Of a stretch of 34,960 nucleotides of DNA, positions 25,252-34,132 are shown one piece after another. The stretch is from Clostridia bacterium (GTDB lineage Bacteria > Bacillota > Clostridia > Oscillospirales > Acutalibacteraceae). A program made the position numbers and the translations under genes. The notes below the pieces were generated by a model that did no database searches, was not told the DNA's origin, and saw nothing but the letters and a program-made list of their open reading frames with translations. The stretch covers positions 1 through 34,960 of the forward strand of contig CAAFXF010000044.1 in the NCBI GenBank assembly GCA_900766895.1, given 5' to 3'. Every line of letters begins with the position of its first letter. Within the stretch, counting starts at the first letter, position 1.

Positions 25252-26481
25252 ATGAAGAAGCTGCTTGATAATGTTAATAAGGGCAATGCCTTGATAATTG
25301 CGGTTATCCTGTTTATTGTTCTTTTTGTTGTTTATCAGTGTTACAGTGTAACTCATATTGAGCTTAAAACCCAAACGGCAACCGTCAGCACTGTTTACGA
25401 CAAGGTTAGCAGTGAGGCGTTGTTTATTCGTGATGAGGTGGTTGTTAAGGATTCCTCATCAGGTGTAACCGTTGCCTGCTTTGACGACGGCGATAAGATT
25501 AATGTCGGCGGCAATGTTGCAATGAAGTTTGCCTCATCAAAGGCGGCGGCAAATTATTCAAAGTATGCAGAGCTCACCGAGCAAATAAAATATTATCAAA
25601 CACTTGAATCTCAAACCGTAGGTCAGTCGGCTAATCTGGAAACAATAAATGATGACATCGAGCAAAAGGTTATTGATTACGCCTCTGCCGTAGGGAAAAA
25701 TGAGATTGAGGACACAGCGGATGCCTTGGATTCAGTGCTTGTAAGGCGTCAGCTTATTATCGGTGAAAATGTTGATTTGCTGTCTATCATTGAGGAGCTT
25801 CGCTCCCGTAGAAGTGAATATGATTCGTTTTCAAAGCCGGACGGCTATATTAAAACGGACTGCTCCGGTGTGTTCAGCAGCTATACCGACGGATATGAGA
25901 ATATAATCGACTTTGATAAGGCGGAGGAAACCACTGCAGAGCAGTTCAAATCCGCATTAAAGTCTGTTGATGAATCAAGGAACACATCGGGTAATATAGG
26001 CAAGCTTGTAACAAGCTATACCTGGTATGTCCAAACTCTTGTTGATGCCGATACCGTTAAGAATATGAAAAACGGGGGATATGTTCAAATTGCACTTAAG
26101 GACGATTTGAATAAAACCTTTAAGGCAGAGATTGTAAGCGGTGCCGAGCCTGAGCTTGGCGAAAAGCAAACCCTGCTTATTCTTAAGCTGAACGAAATGA
26201 ATTCTGATATTGCAAGGCTTCGCAAGGCAGAGATTGAGATTAGACGCGATTCATATGAGGGCTTTAAGGTGCCGAGTGAGGCACTGCATGTTGTTGACGG
26301 CAAAAAGGGTGTTTATGTCCTTATTGCAAGTCAGGTAAGGTTTAGAGAGGTAAAGGTCATTTACAGCGACGAGGATTATGTTCTTGTTGAATACGATCCG
26401 ACAAATGCTGATTCAATCCACCTTTATGATAAGATTATTACTCAGGGAAAGGATTTGGAGGATGGACGGGTTTATACTTGA
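25252..26481 (+). CDS. HlyD-like membrane-anchored protein
   Basis: A 409-residue protein with one N-terminal membrane helix (residues 14-34) and the bulk outside the membrane. The overall plan (short lipoyl-like half, a long helical middle from about 105 to 200 with Q/E/D-rich coiled-coil character, then a beta-rich region with VPSEALHVVDGKKGVYVL near 340) matches HlyD-family adaptor proteins. No ABC transporter or outer-membrane partner is adjacent. The partner may be encoded elsewhere, or the protein may have a different job in the cell-envelope and division context here. The start has an AAGGGAG site 8 bases upstream and follows miaA by 15 bp. Its final 20 bases overlap the start of yggS. 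Confidence 0.72.
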   Translation: MKKLLDNVNKGNALIIAVILFIVLFVVYQCYSVTHIELKTQTATVSTVYDKVSSEALFIRDEVVVKDSSSGVTVACFDDGDKINVGGNVAMKFASSKAAANYSKYAELTEQIKYYQTLESQTVGQSANLETINDDIEQKVIDYASAVGKNEIEDTADALDSVLVRRQLIIGENVDLLSIIEELRSRRSEYDSFSKPDGYIKTDCSGVFSSYTDGYENIIDFDKAEETTAEQFKSALKSVDESRNTSGNIGKLVTSYTWYVQTLVDADTVKNMKNGGYVQIALKDDLNKTFKAEIVSGAEPELGEKQTLLILKLNEMNSDIARLRKAEIEIRRDSYEGFKVPSEALHVVDGKKGVYVLIASQVRFREVKVIYSDEDYVLVEYDPTNADSIHLYDKIITQGKDLEDGRVYT

Positions 26482-27187
26482 TGAAAAAAGAGTGCAGTCC
26501 TGTATTGATAACTACAAAAGAATAAAAGAGGATGTTGCACAAACCGCAATAAAGGCGGGCAGAAGTGTTGATGATGTCAGGCTTATGTGCGTTACAAAAA
26601 CAGTTGAGCCTGAATATATCAATCCTGTGCTTGATTTGGGTGCCGATTTGATTGGCGAGAACAGAGTGCAGGAGTATTGCTCAAAGCTTGATACCCTGCA
26701 CCTTGACGGTGTGGAAAAGCATATTATCGGTCACCTGCAAACCAATAAGGTTAAATATATTGCAGGCAGGGTTGATATGATAGAATCCGTAGATTCTTTG
26801 AAGCTTGCAAAGGAAATCAGCAAGGAATTCAAAAAAGCAGATGCAACCGCAAATGTGCTTGTTGAGGTAAACATCGGCAGAGAGGAATCAAAGAGCGGAT
26901 GCGATATTGATGAGCTTGAAGAGCTTTTGTATCAAATCAGCGAGCTTGATCGCATCAAGGTTAAGGGATTAATGACCATTCCGCCGATTTGTGATGAATT
27001 GCAGGCAAGAAAATATTTTGCCCTGATGAATGAAAAGTTCCTTGAGCTTAGGGAAAAGAAGATTGACGGCGTTGAAATGCAAACTCTCTCTATGGGAATG
27101 AGCGCTGATTATGAGGCGGCTATTCTTGAGGGTTCAAACATTGTAAGAGTGGGTTCTGCTATTTTCGGAGCCAGAAAATATTTTTAA
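26462..27187 (+). CDS. yggS: YggS/YlmE-family pyridoxal phosphate homeostasis protein
   Basis: A single-domain PLP-binding protein of the alanine-racemase barrel fold, without racemase activity in studied members; it affects PLP and amino acid balance. The PLP lysine is K46 in CVTKTVEP. ENRVQEY, HIIGHLQTNKVKY, the GLMTIPP loop and MGMSADYEAAI near the C-terminus are the family marks. A longer frame opening at 26378 would overlap the HlyD-like gene by about 100 bases and adds nothing conserved. ATG 26462, with AAAGGA 8 bases upstream, gives 241 residues, close to the usual ~230. It precedes sepF, as ylmE does in Gram-positive cell-division clusters. Confidence 0.93.
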   Translation: MDGFILDEKRVQSCIDNYKRIKEDVAQTAIKAGRSVDDVRLMCVTKTVEPEYINPVLDLGADLIGENRVQEYCSKLDTLHLDGVEKHIIGHLQTNKVKYIAGRVDMIESVDSLKLAKEISKEFKKADATANVLVEVNIGREESKSGCDIDELEELLYQISELDRIKVKGLMTIPPICDELQARKYFALMNEKFLELREKKIDGVEMQTLSMGMSADYEAAILEGSNIVRVGSAIFGARKYF

Positions 27188-27202
27188 CAAGGGGAAGAAA
27201 AG

Positions 27203-27685
27203 ATGGGATTATTTGATAAGATTAAAGACATTATGACCGACGAAGAGGATGATTTTGACGATTACAATGAGGGCAGAGATTCCTTTGTTAAGCCTCCTCG
27301 CAGAAGAGAGAGGGATATAGATCCTCCTTCACACGAAAAGGAGGAAAGAACAGAACGCGTATCAAAGTTTTCAAGAAGCGACAAGGTTGTTAATATTCAT
27401 ACAACAGCACAGCTTCAGGTTGTTCTTGTAAAGCCGGAGGGCTTTGAGGAGGCGGCCTCCATTGCGGATAATCTTAATGAGAGAAGGACCGTCGTTCTTA
27501 ACCTTGAAAGCACAAACAGAGATATAGCAAGAAGATTGCTTGATTTTCTTTCGGGTGTTGCTTATGCAAACAACGGTCAAATTAAGCGAGTTGCAAATTC
27601 AACATACATCATCACTCCGTACAATGTAGACGTTATGGGTGACTTGATTGATGAATTGGAAAATAACGGAATGTTTACAATGTAA
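27203..27685 (+). CDS. sepF: Cell division protein SepF
   Basis: SepF binds FtsZ and the membrane and helps form the division septum in Gram-positive bacteria. The N-terminal MGLFDKIKDIM is the amphipathic membrane-binding helix. A charged linker (about 14-55) leads to the SepF core: VVNIHTTAQLQVVLVKPEGF, LNERRTVVLNLES, DIARRLLDFLSGVAYA and the last strand with YIITPYNVDV. All 160 residues fit the family. It lies 15 bp after yggS and 15 bp before the divIVA-like gene, with an AAGGGGAAG site. No FtsZ gene is in the window. Confidence 0.96.
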   Translation: MGLFDKIKDIMTDEEDDFDDYNEGRDSFVKPPRRRERDIDPPSHEKEERTERVSKFSRSDKVVNIHTTAQLQVVLVKPEGFEEAASIADNLNERRTVVLNLESTNRDIARRLLDFLSGVAYANNGQIKRVANSTYIITPYNVDVMGDLIDELENNGMFTM

Positions 27686-27700
27686 GAGGAGGATATTGTG

Positions 27701-28924
27701 ATGATTAGTGCGAGAGATTTAAGAACGGCTGATTTGTCGGCAAAGGATGCAAATGCGTTGCTCAATGAGGCTGCGGATACCATTGAGGCATATCAGCACG
27801 AAAACAAGGAGCTTTACCACAAGCTTGAGGTTTTGGCGGCGAAGATTGAGGAGTATCGCTCTGAAGAGGACGCTATCAAAACAGCACTTGTTACTGCTCA
27901 AAAAATGGCAGACAAAATTAAGAAGGACTCGAGCGAGGCTGCTGCTCTTTTGATAGAAAGCAGTGAGGCAGAGGCAAAGGAAAAAATGGATTCTGCCAAT
28001 TCAGAGGCAGAAGCTATTGTTAAGAAGGCAAGGGATTATTCGGCAAACCTCATTAACAACAAAACAAATGAGGCAAACGAAATAATCACTACTGCGCAGA
28101 ACAAGGCAAACGAGGCTATCAGCTCATCAAAGATTGTTGCAAAGGATATTCTTGATCAGGCAAAGGCAATTTCAGACGACCTTATTTCAAAGTCAAAGGC
28201 TGAAAAGGAAGCCTATGAAATTTTGATTTCAACAATAAAGAACGATGCAAAGGCATTTGTTGAAAGCCTAAAAAAGCTTTACGGCGAGCAGCTTGATATT
28301 CTTAATTCATCAAGGCTTGACACAACCTCAAGCGAGAATGAGACGGCAACAAAAAATGTTGAGGATGTTCACAGCGACATTTCAAGCCTTATCGACGAGG
28401 TTGACGAGCTTTCAAGTGCCATTCCGGAGGAAATAACCATTCCCGAAATTCCTCATAAGGAGTTTGACGACTCCGATGTTAAGGTTGAAGCACCTGTTTT
28501 TGAGCAGAAGGATGAGGCTCAGGAGGATGATGTTGAGTTTGACTTTGAGGAAATAGAGGAAATCGAGGATGTTGACGATATAGACGATTTTGCAGAGATT
28601 ACGCAGGAGCCGGCACAGGAACCCGTTATCATTGATGAGGATGAGGAGCTTCCCGATCCTATGGAGGCTGTCGAAGCATTTTCGCAAAACCAAATCACTC
28701 CTATTGATTCGGGCAACACAATCCCGGAAATTAATGATGATCCCGAAATGGATGAGCAGGAATCATTGTTTGACAATGACGATCAGCTTCCGTTTGAAAG
28801 CTATTTCAACGTTAAACGAGAGGATGTACATAACGACAAATCACAAACAATTTCTTTGATTCCGCCTGAGGACGACGAAGACGATGAACCAAAGTTTAAG
28901 GGCTTTTTCAAAAAGAAAAAGTAA
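27701..28924 (+). CDS. DivIVA-like coiled-coil protein with long acidic tail
   Basis: A 407-residue protein in the place of divIVA. Residues 1-75 and the following helical region up to about 210 have DivIVA style: a pattern LNEAADTIEAYQHENKELYH, EEYRSEEDAI, then Ala-rich heptads (AQKMADKIKKD...EAIVKKARDYS). DivIVA marks curved membrane at septa and poles in Gram-positives. The usual N-terminal membrane-inserting FxxxxxGYDxxEVDxFL motif is not seen here, so membrane binding may differ or be lost. The C-terminal half (about 220-400) is long, very acidic (repeated D/E) and ends in FKGFFKKKK, a basic tail. The start is ATG 27701, 8 bases from GGAGG; a GTG just before is the alternative. By synteny and coiled coil the role is probably in division or envelope. 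Confidence 0.75.
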   Translation: MISARDLRTADLSAKDANALLNEAADTIEAYQHENKELYHKLEVLAAKIEEYRSEEDAIKTALVTAQKMADKIKKDSSEAAALLIESSEAEAKEKMDSANSEAEAIVKKARDYSANLINNKTNEANEIITTAQNKANEAISSSKIVAKDILDQAKAISDDLISKSKAEKEAYEILISTIKNDAKAFVESLKKLYGEQLDILNSSRLDTTSSENETATKNVEDVHSDISSLIDEVDELSSAIPEEITIPEIPHKEFDDSDVKVEAPVFEQKDEAQEDDVEFDFEEIEEIEDVDDIDDFAEITQEPAQEPVIIDEDEELPDPMEAVEAFSQNQITPIDSGNTIPEINDDPEMDEQESLFDNDDQLPFESYFNVKREDVHNDKSQTISLIPPEDDEDDEPKFKGFFKKKK

Positions 28925-28956
28925 TATTATAACAAACTTATAAGGAGCAAAAATAA

Positions 28957-31746
28957 ATGGATTATAATCAAACACTCAATCTGCCTAAAACCGATTTTCC
29001 TATGAGGGCATCTCTTCCCCAAAGAGAACCGGAATTTTTGAAAAAATGGTACGAAAATGACCAGTATCAACAGCTTATGAAGCACAATGACGGCAAGCCG
29101 TTGTTTGTCCTTCACGATGGCCCTCCGTATGCAAACGGTGATATTCATATCGGTCATGCACTTAACAAAACACTCAAGGACTTTATCGTAAGATACAAGA
29201 ATATGACAGGCTTTAAGTCACCGTATGTTCCGGGCTGGGATACTCACGGTCTGCCGACAGAACTTGCTGCCCGCAAAAAAGCAGGCATTTCTGCCGAAAC
29301 AAACATTTCCGATTTAGAGCTTCGTAAGATTTGCAGAGAAACAGCACTTGGCTTTGTTGATTTGCAAAGAGAAAGCTTTAAGCGTATGGGAATTATCGGT
29401 GAGTGGGATAATCCTTATATTACTCTTCAAAAGGAATTTGAGCAGGAGCAGATTAAGGTGTTTGCTTCTATGGCGTCAAAGGGCTATATCTACAAGGGTC
29501 TTAAGCCTGTATATTGGTGTGCAGATTGTAACACGGCTCTTGCCGAGGCAGAGATTGAATATGCCGAGGACCCTTGCCATTCAATTTACGTAAAGTTCAA
29601 GGTAACCGACGATATGGGCAAGCTTTCGGCACTTGGAGCAGAGCTTGACAAAACATACTTTGTTATCTGGACAACAACCACCTGGACTCTTCCTGCAAAC
29701 GTTGCTATTTGCGTTGGACCTAATTATGAATACAGTCTTCTTAAGGCTAACGGTGAATATTACGTTATGGCTACCGACCTTGCACCTGTTGCAATGGCAG
29801 ATGCAGGCATTACCGATTACGAAACAGTAGGTATTATTCGCGGTGACGAGCTTGAATATATGAAAACTGCTCATCCGTTTATCGACAGAACATCACTTGT
29901 TATTGTCGGTGACCACGTAACGCTTGAAAGCGGTACAGGCTGTGTACACACTGCTCCCGGTCACGGTGTTGATGACTTTATTGTATGCAGGAAATATAAG
30001 GAAATCCCTGTTGTTGTTCCTGTTGACGATAAGGGTGTTCTTACAGAGGAGGCAGGTCAGTTTGCAGGCCTTTCTACAGAGGATGCAAACAAGCCTATTG
30101 CCCAGCATCTTGAGGAAATCGGTGCGTTGTTTGCTCTTAAAAAGATTAAGCACCAATATCCGCACTGCTGGAGATGTCATAAGCCTGTAATCTTCAGAGC
30201 TACATCGCAGTGGTTCTGCTCTGTTGATGACTTTAAGGATGCAGCCGTTAAGGCCGCAGAGGATGTTAAGTGGTATCCTGAATGGGGCAAGGACAGGCTT
30301 CAGTCTATGATAGTTGAGCGTGCAGACTGGTGTATTTCGCGTCAAAGGAAATGGGGCGTGCCTATTCCTGTTTTGTATTGTCAGGATTGCGGTAAGGAAA
30401 TCATTGATGATGGAATTATGAACAAGGTTTCTGACATCTTCGGTCAGGAGGGCTCTGATGCTTGGTATGCACACGATGCCGAGTATTTTGTTCCCGATGG
30501 CTTTAAGTGTCCTCATTGTGGCAGCGATAAGGGCTTTGATAAAGAAAAGGACATTATGGATGTTTGGTTCGATTCAGGCTCATCTCACGCCGCTGTGTGT
30601 AAGAACAGAGATTATCTTTCATGGCCGGCTGATGTTTACCTTGAGGGTGCAGACCAGTATCGCGGTTGGTTCCAGTCATCACTCCTTACATCTGTTGCAG
30701 GCGGCAACGGTGCTCCTTACAAGCAGATTATCACTCACGGTTGGACAGTAGACGGCGAAGGCAGAAAGATGTCAAAGTCACTCGGCAACGGTATTGCACC
30801 GCAGGAGGTTATTGATAAGTACGGCGCAGACATTCTTCGTCTTTGGGTAGCTTCTGCCGATTACCATGCAGACATCCGCATCAGCCCTGAAATTCTTAAG
30901 CAGATTTCGGACAATTACCGTAAGATCAGAAACACTGCAAGATATTGCCTCGGTAACCTTTATGACTTTAATCCTGATACGGATATGGTTGCAAATGAGG
31001 AGCTTGAGGAGCTTGACAAGTACGCATTGATGAAGCTTGATGAGGTTCTTGCAGTTGCTCATAAGGGATATAATGAATACGAGTATCACACAACAGCACA
31101 TGCTCTTCACAATTTCTGTGTTGTTGATATGTCAAACTTCTACTTTGATGTTTTGAAGGACAGACTTTACACCTCTGCTCCTCAGTCAAAGAGCAGAAGA
31201 GCTGCACAAACAGTTCTTTACAAGGTGCTTGACGCACTTTGCCTTGTTCTCACTCCTATTCTTGCATTTACCTGTGATGAAATTTGGAGAGAGATGCCTC
31301 ACGATTCATCAAGAAATCCGGAGTCTCCGCTCTTTAATGATATTCCGCAGGGAAATTATATTGATGCTGACGAACAGTTCATTGCAAAGTGGGATAGGAT
31401 TCACGAGATTAGAACCGATGTTCAAAAGGCACTTGAGCTTGCCCGTAACGAAAAGATTATCGGTAAGCCGCTTGAGGCGAAGGTTACTCTTCACGCAGAC
31501 GGTGAGCTTGCAGATTTCTTAAAGTCAGAGGTTGACGCTCTTCCTGAAATATTCATCACATCTGCTGTTGATGTTGCTGACGGTAATGGTGAGTTTGCAG
31601 GTGACGTTGCCGGCTTGTCCGTAACAGTAGGCAAGGCAGAGGGTGAAAAGTGCGAGCGTTGCTGGAAGTTCTCTGACACAGTAGGTCAGGACTGCGAGCA
31701 TCCTACTCTTTGCAGCTGCTGTGCCGACACTATGAAGCAATTATAA
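28957..31746 (+). CDS. ileS: Isoleucyl-tRNA synthetase
   Basis: IleS charges tRNA-Ile with isoleucine and edits mischarged valine. The ATP-binding motif HIGH is at residues 64-67 (GDIHIGHALNKT) and KMSKS at 604-608. The CP1 editing domain lies between, with WTTTTWTLPAN and HTAPGHG as expected. The C-terminal zinc finger has C899, C902, C919 and C922, so this is the bacterial type with the zinc tail. Length is 929 residues, normal. It has a TAAGGAG site, and only 32 bp separate it from the divIVA-like gene. No T-box leader fits in that gap, so it is likely cotranscribed. The neighbours sepF/divIVA upstream and lspA downstream match the Gram-positive ileS locus. Confidence 0.98.
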   Translation: MDYNQTLNLPKTDFPMRASLPQREPEFLKKWYENDQYQQLMKHNDGKPLFVLHDGPPYANGDIHIGHALNKTLKDFIVRYKNMTGFKSPYVPGWDTHGLPTELAARKKAGISAETNISDLELRKICRETALGFVDLQRESFKRMGIIGEWDNPYITLQKEFEQEQIKVFASMASKGYIYKGLKPVYWCADCNTALAEAEIEYAEDPCHSIYVKFKVTDDMGKLSALGAELDKTYFVIWTTTTWTLPANVAICVGPNYEYSLLKANGEYYVMATDLAPVAMADAGITDYETVGIIRGDELEYMKTAHPFIDRTSLVIVGDHVTLESGTGCVHTAPGHGVDDFIVCRKYKEIPVVVPVDDKGVLTEEAGQFAGLSTEDANKPIAQHLEEIGALFALKKIKHQYPHCWRCHKPVIFRATSQWFCSVDDFKDAAVKAAEDVKWYPEWGKDRLQSMIVERADWCISRQRKWGVPIPVLYCQDCGKEIIDDGIMNKVSDIFGQEGSDAWYAHDAEYFVPDGFKCPHCGSDKGFDKEKDIMDVWFDSGSSHAAVCKNRDYLSWPADVYLEGADQYRGWFQSSLLTSVAGGNGAPYKQIITHGWTVDGEGRKMSKSLGNGIAPQEVIDKYGADILRLWVASADYHADIRISPEILKQISDNYRKIRNTARYCLGNLYDFNPDTDMVANEELEELDKYALMKLDEVLAVAHKGYNEYEYHTTAHALHNFCVVDMSNFYFDVLKDRLYTSAPQSKSRRAAQTVLYKVLDALCLVLTPILAFTCDEIWREMPHDSSRNPESPLFNDIPQGNYIDADEQFIAKWDRIHEIRTDVQKALELARNEKIIGKPLEAKVTLHADGELADFLKSEVDALPEIFITSAVDVADGNGEFAGDVAGLSVTVGKAEGEKCERCWKFSDTVGQDCEHPTLCSCCADTMKQL

Positions 31747-31761
31747 TAATGTTTAATCGGT

Positions 31762-31779
31762 GGGAGGGGCATTGCTCCC
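31762..31779. other. Short G/C-rich hairpin before lspA
   Basis: GGGAG (31762-31766) can pair with CTCCC (31775-31779), followed by more C and then a run of A leading into the lspA site. On the plus strand there is no T tract. On the minus strand it would be followed by T-rich sequence. A possible translational or processing element; weak. Confidence 0.3.
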
Positions 31780-31797
31780 CCCCAAAAAAGGGTGTAT

Positions 31798-32295
31798 ATG
31801 AAGCATTTAACAAAGCATATTTCCTGCACAATAATGATTGTTCTTATTGTTGCGTTTGACCAAATAACTAAATATTTTGCTTCATTAAGGCTAAGCGACG
31901 GAGATGTTGTCGGCTTTATTCCCGGAGTTGTTCGGTTTAGGTATGCCGAAAATACGGGTATGGCATTTTCAATGCTCAGCGGAGCTAGATGGGTGTTCAT
32001 TGTGCTCACCGTCTGCGTGTGCGTCGGCGTGCTGTATTACCTGTATTCAAACCGATGCAAAAGCCTGTGGCTTTATTGGAGCCTCGGCGTTGTTGTTTCG
32101 GGCGGTATAGGCAATCTTATAGATAGGATTTGCTACGGATACGTTGTTGATTTTATTGAGCCTACCTTTGTTGACTTTGCCGTTTTTAATATTGCCGATT
32201 GTGCCGTAACCTGCGGTGCAGTTGTCCTTATCGGTTATCTTTTGATAGATGCCTTTAAGGATACAAAAAAGCCAAAGGAGAATACCGATGGCTGA
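31798..32295 (+). CDS. lspA: Lipoprotein signal peptidase (signal peptidase II)
   Basis: LspA cleaves the signal peptide of diacylglyceryl-prolipoproteins in the membrane. Four hydrophobic segments are visible (about 10-28, 63-84, 92-108, 132-151). The catalytic aspartates are expected at D109 (GNLIDR) and D134 (FNIADC); the first conserved Asp near the N-terminus is in AFDQITK (D21). ENTGMAFS is another family signature (51-58). From ATG 31798 the protein has 165 residues, standard size. A GTG at 31792 is the alternative start but lies on the GGG of the ribosome site. It follows ileS by 51 bp and overlaps rluD by 8 bases. Confidence 0.96.
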   Translation: MKHLTKHISCTIMIVLIVAFDQITKYFASLRLSDGDVVGFIPGVVRFRYAENTGMAFSMLSGARWVFIVLTVCVCVGVLYYLYSNRCKSLWLYWSLGVVVSGGIGNLIDRICYGYVVDFIEPTFVDFAVFNIADCAVTCGAVVLIGYLLIDAFKDTKKPKENTDG

Positions 32296-33202
32296 TAATT
32301 ATACCTTTGTTGTTCAAAATGCAGGGGTAAGGATAGATAGGTTTTTAACCGATAATATTCCGGAGATTACCCGCAGTGCAGTGCAAAAAATAATTGATGA
32401 GGAAAATGTCACCGTAAACGGTGAGGTTGTGTCAAAGAACTATAAGTGCAGAGCGGGCGACAATGTTGATGTTACCGTGCCCGATGCAAAGCCTCTTGAG
32501 GCTGTTGGGCAAAACATACCTATTGACGTTGTGTACGAGGACGAGCATCTTTTGGTAGTAAATAAGCCAAAGGGAATGGTTGTTCACCCTGCAAACGGCA
32601 ACCCTGACGGCACCCTTGTAAATGCTCTGCTTTACCATTGTGGCGACAGTCTGTCGGGCATAAACGGTGTTATTCGACCGGGCATTGTTCACAGAATAGA
32701 TAAGGATACGTCCGGATTGCTGATAGTTGCCAAAAGCGATAAGGCGCATATAGGTCTTGCACAGCAGATTAAGGAGCATAGCTTTTCAAGGGCATATGAG
32801 GCTGTTGTGTACGGCAATATAAAAGAGGATAGCGGTACCGTTTGTCAGCCTATCGGTAGGGATACCAAGGACAGAAAGCGTATGGCAGTCACTATGAAAA
32901 ATTCAAAGCCGGCTACTACGCATTACGAGGTAATCAAGCGATACGGTGATTTCACTCACGTTCGCTGTGTGCTTGAAACCGGCAGAACTCATCAAATAAG
33001 AGTGCATATGGCATATTTGGGACATCCCGTTGCGGGCGATGCGGTGTACGGTCCGCGTAAGGTGATAACACGGCTTAACGGCCAATGTCTTCACGCAAGG
33101 CATATTGGATTTGTTCATCCTATAACAAACGAGTATTTGGAGTTTGAAAGTGAACTTCCCGAATACTTTACATCATTTTTGAATTATTTGGAAAACAGGT
33201 AG
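32288..33202 (+). CDS. rluD: RluA/RluD-family pseudouridine synthase
   Basis: The enzyme isomerises uridine to pseudouridine, in RluD-type members in 23S rRNA. Residues 12-65 form an S4 RNA-binding domain (VRIDRFLTDNIPEITRSAVQ, NGEVVSKNY). The catalytic Asp is D138 in HRIDKDTSG (135-143). VNKPKGMVVHPANG and TGRTHQIRVHMA are further family motifs. From ATG 32288, with AAGGAG 7 bases upstream, the length is 304 residues. A longer frame from 32249 lies inside lspA and is not supported. B. subtilis has ylyB, a homologue, directly after lspA, so this is the usual position. The exact rRNA site modified is inferred from family only. Confidence 0.94.
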   Translation: MADNYTFVVQNAGVRIDRFLTDNIPEITRSAVQKIIDEENVTVNGEVVSKNYKCRAGDNVDVTVPDAKPLEAVGQNIPIDVVYEDEHLLVVNKPKGMVVHPANGNPDGTLVNALLYHCGDSLSGINGVIRPGIVHRIDKDTSGLLIVAKSDKAHIGLAQQIKEHSFSRAYEAVVYGNIKEDSGTVCQPIGRDTKDRKRMAVTMKNSKPATTHYEVIKRYGDFTHVRCVLETGRTHQIRVHMAYLGHPVAGDAVYGPRKVITRLNGQCLHARHIGFVHPITNEYLEFESELPEYFTSFLNYLENR

Positions 33203-33203
33203 T

Positions 33204-34061
33204 ATGGAAAGAAACTTCGAGAATTGGTTGGTTGTGTCTGATATAGACGGAACCCTAAACAATAAAATAAGAAAGCTCCCAAGGCGAAACTATAACGCTA
33301 TCAAAGAATTTACCGAGCGCGGAGGAAACTTTACTCTTGCGTCAGGTAGATTGCAGTCAAGCCTTGAGCGAAATTACAATCGTATCACTCCTAATCAGCC
33401 TGCAATTGTTCTTAACGGTGCGGGAATATATGATTTTGATAAGAGAGAAATGATTTGGCGCTCTACTATCGGTGAAAAGGGCAGGGAGTTTGTAAAATAC
33501 ATATCCGAGGAATTTGACGAGATTTTTAAGAGCGTTGACATCGGCGTGTATTTTGACGATTATGTTTACATAGTAAGAAACGGCTTGCTTTCAAATGTAA
33601 CTATGCTTGGCGATAAGGCAAAGTATGAGGTCGTAAAATCAGTTGACGATGTTCCTCAAGAGGGTTGGATGAAGGTAATATTTTGGTCAAATCCCTTTAC
33701 TATCGAAAAGCTCCGCAAGGTGATCTCTACTCTTGAAAATCCCGATGCAAACTTTATGTCGTCATCAATTTTAACTCTTGAGATGCTTCAAAAGGACACT
33801 CATAAGGGAGTGGGCATTATGAAGCTTGCCAATATGTTGGGCATTGAAAAAAGCCATGTAGCCGCCATCGGTGATTATTACAACGATTGGGATATGCTGC
33901 AAACCGTTGGCCTTCCTGCCTGCGCAGGACAGGCGCCAAGCTCTATTCACAAAATATGTAAGTTTGAGGCTTGTCACTGTAATAAGGGCTGTGTTGCCGA
34001 CCTGCTTGAATACATAATGAGTGGTAGGGCAGACGAGGATATTATCAGCGGAAAAATTTAA
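33204..34061 (+). CDS. HAD-superfamily (Cof-type, IIB) phosphatase
   Basis: A 285-residue hydrolase with the HAD catalytic motifs: DIDGT at residues 13-17 (nucleophile D13, acid/base D15), the SGR-type second motif LASGRLQ, a C2 cap domain in the middle, K in DTHKGVGIMKL, and GDYYNDWDML as the acidic motif. Such proteins remove phosphate from sugar phosphates, FMN, PLP or similar small molecules; the substrate cannot be read from sequence. The start lies one base after the rluD stop with only a weak AGGT site, so it may depend on coupling. A hairpin terminator 15 bases downstream ends the operon. Confidence 0.88.
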   Translation: MERNFENWLVVSDIDGTLNNKIRKLPRRNYNAIKEFTERGGNFTLASGRLQSSLERNYNRITPNQPAIVLNGAGIYDFDKREMIWRSTIGEKGREFVKYISEEFDEIFKSVDIGVYFDDYVYIVRNGLLSNVTMLGDKAKYEVVKSVDDVPQEGWMKVIFWSNPFTIEKLRKVISTLENPDANFMSSSILTLEMLQKDTHKGVGIMKLANMLGIEKSHVAAIGDYYNDWDMLQTVGLPACAGQAPSSIHKICKFEACHCNKGCVADLLEYIMSGRADEDIISGKI

Positions 34062-34075
34062 TTACATAAATTAAA

Positions 34076-34124
34076 GGCTCCCCTTGAGGCAGGGGGAGCC
34101 GTCATATTTTATATGTGACTGAGG
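34076..34124 (+). repeat. Second copy of the GGCTCCCC hairpin repeat, also acting as terminator
   Basis: GGCTCCCC (34076-34083) pairs with GGGGAGCC (34093-34100), then GTCATAT...ATGTGAC (about 34101-34119) forms a smaller hairpin, then TGAGGAGAT. This order (G/C hairpin, GTCA/TGAC hairpin, ACTGAGG-like end) is the same as in the right half of the repeat at 1051-1103, with base changes. CATATTTTAT after the first stem gives a modest T tract, so it may end the rluD-HAD transcript. Confidence 0.65.
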
Positions 34125-34132
34125 AGATTATA

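Noticed and set aside
29893..30516. 207-codon minus-strand open frame
   Set aside because: Antisense to ileS, whose frame has clear conserved motifs; no independent support.
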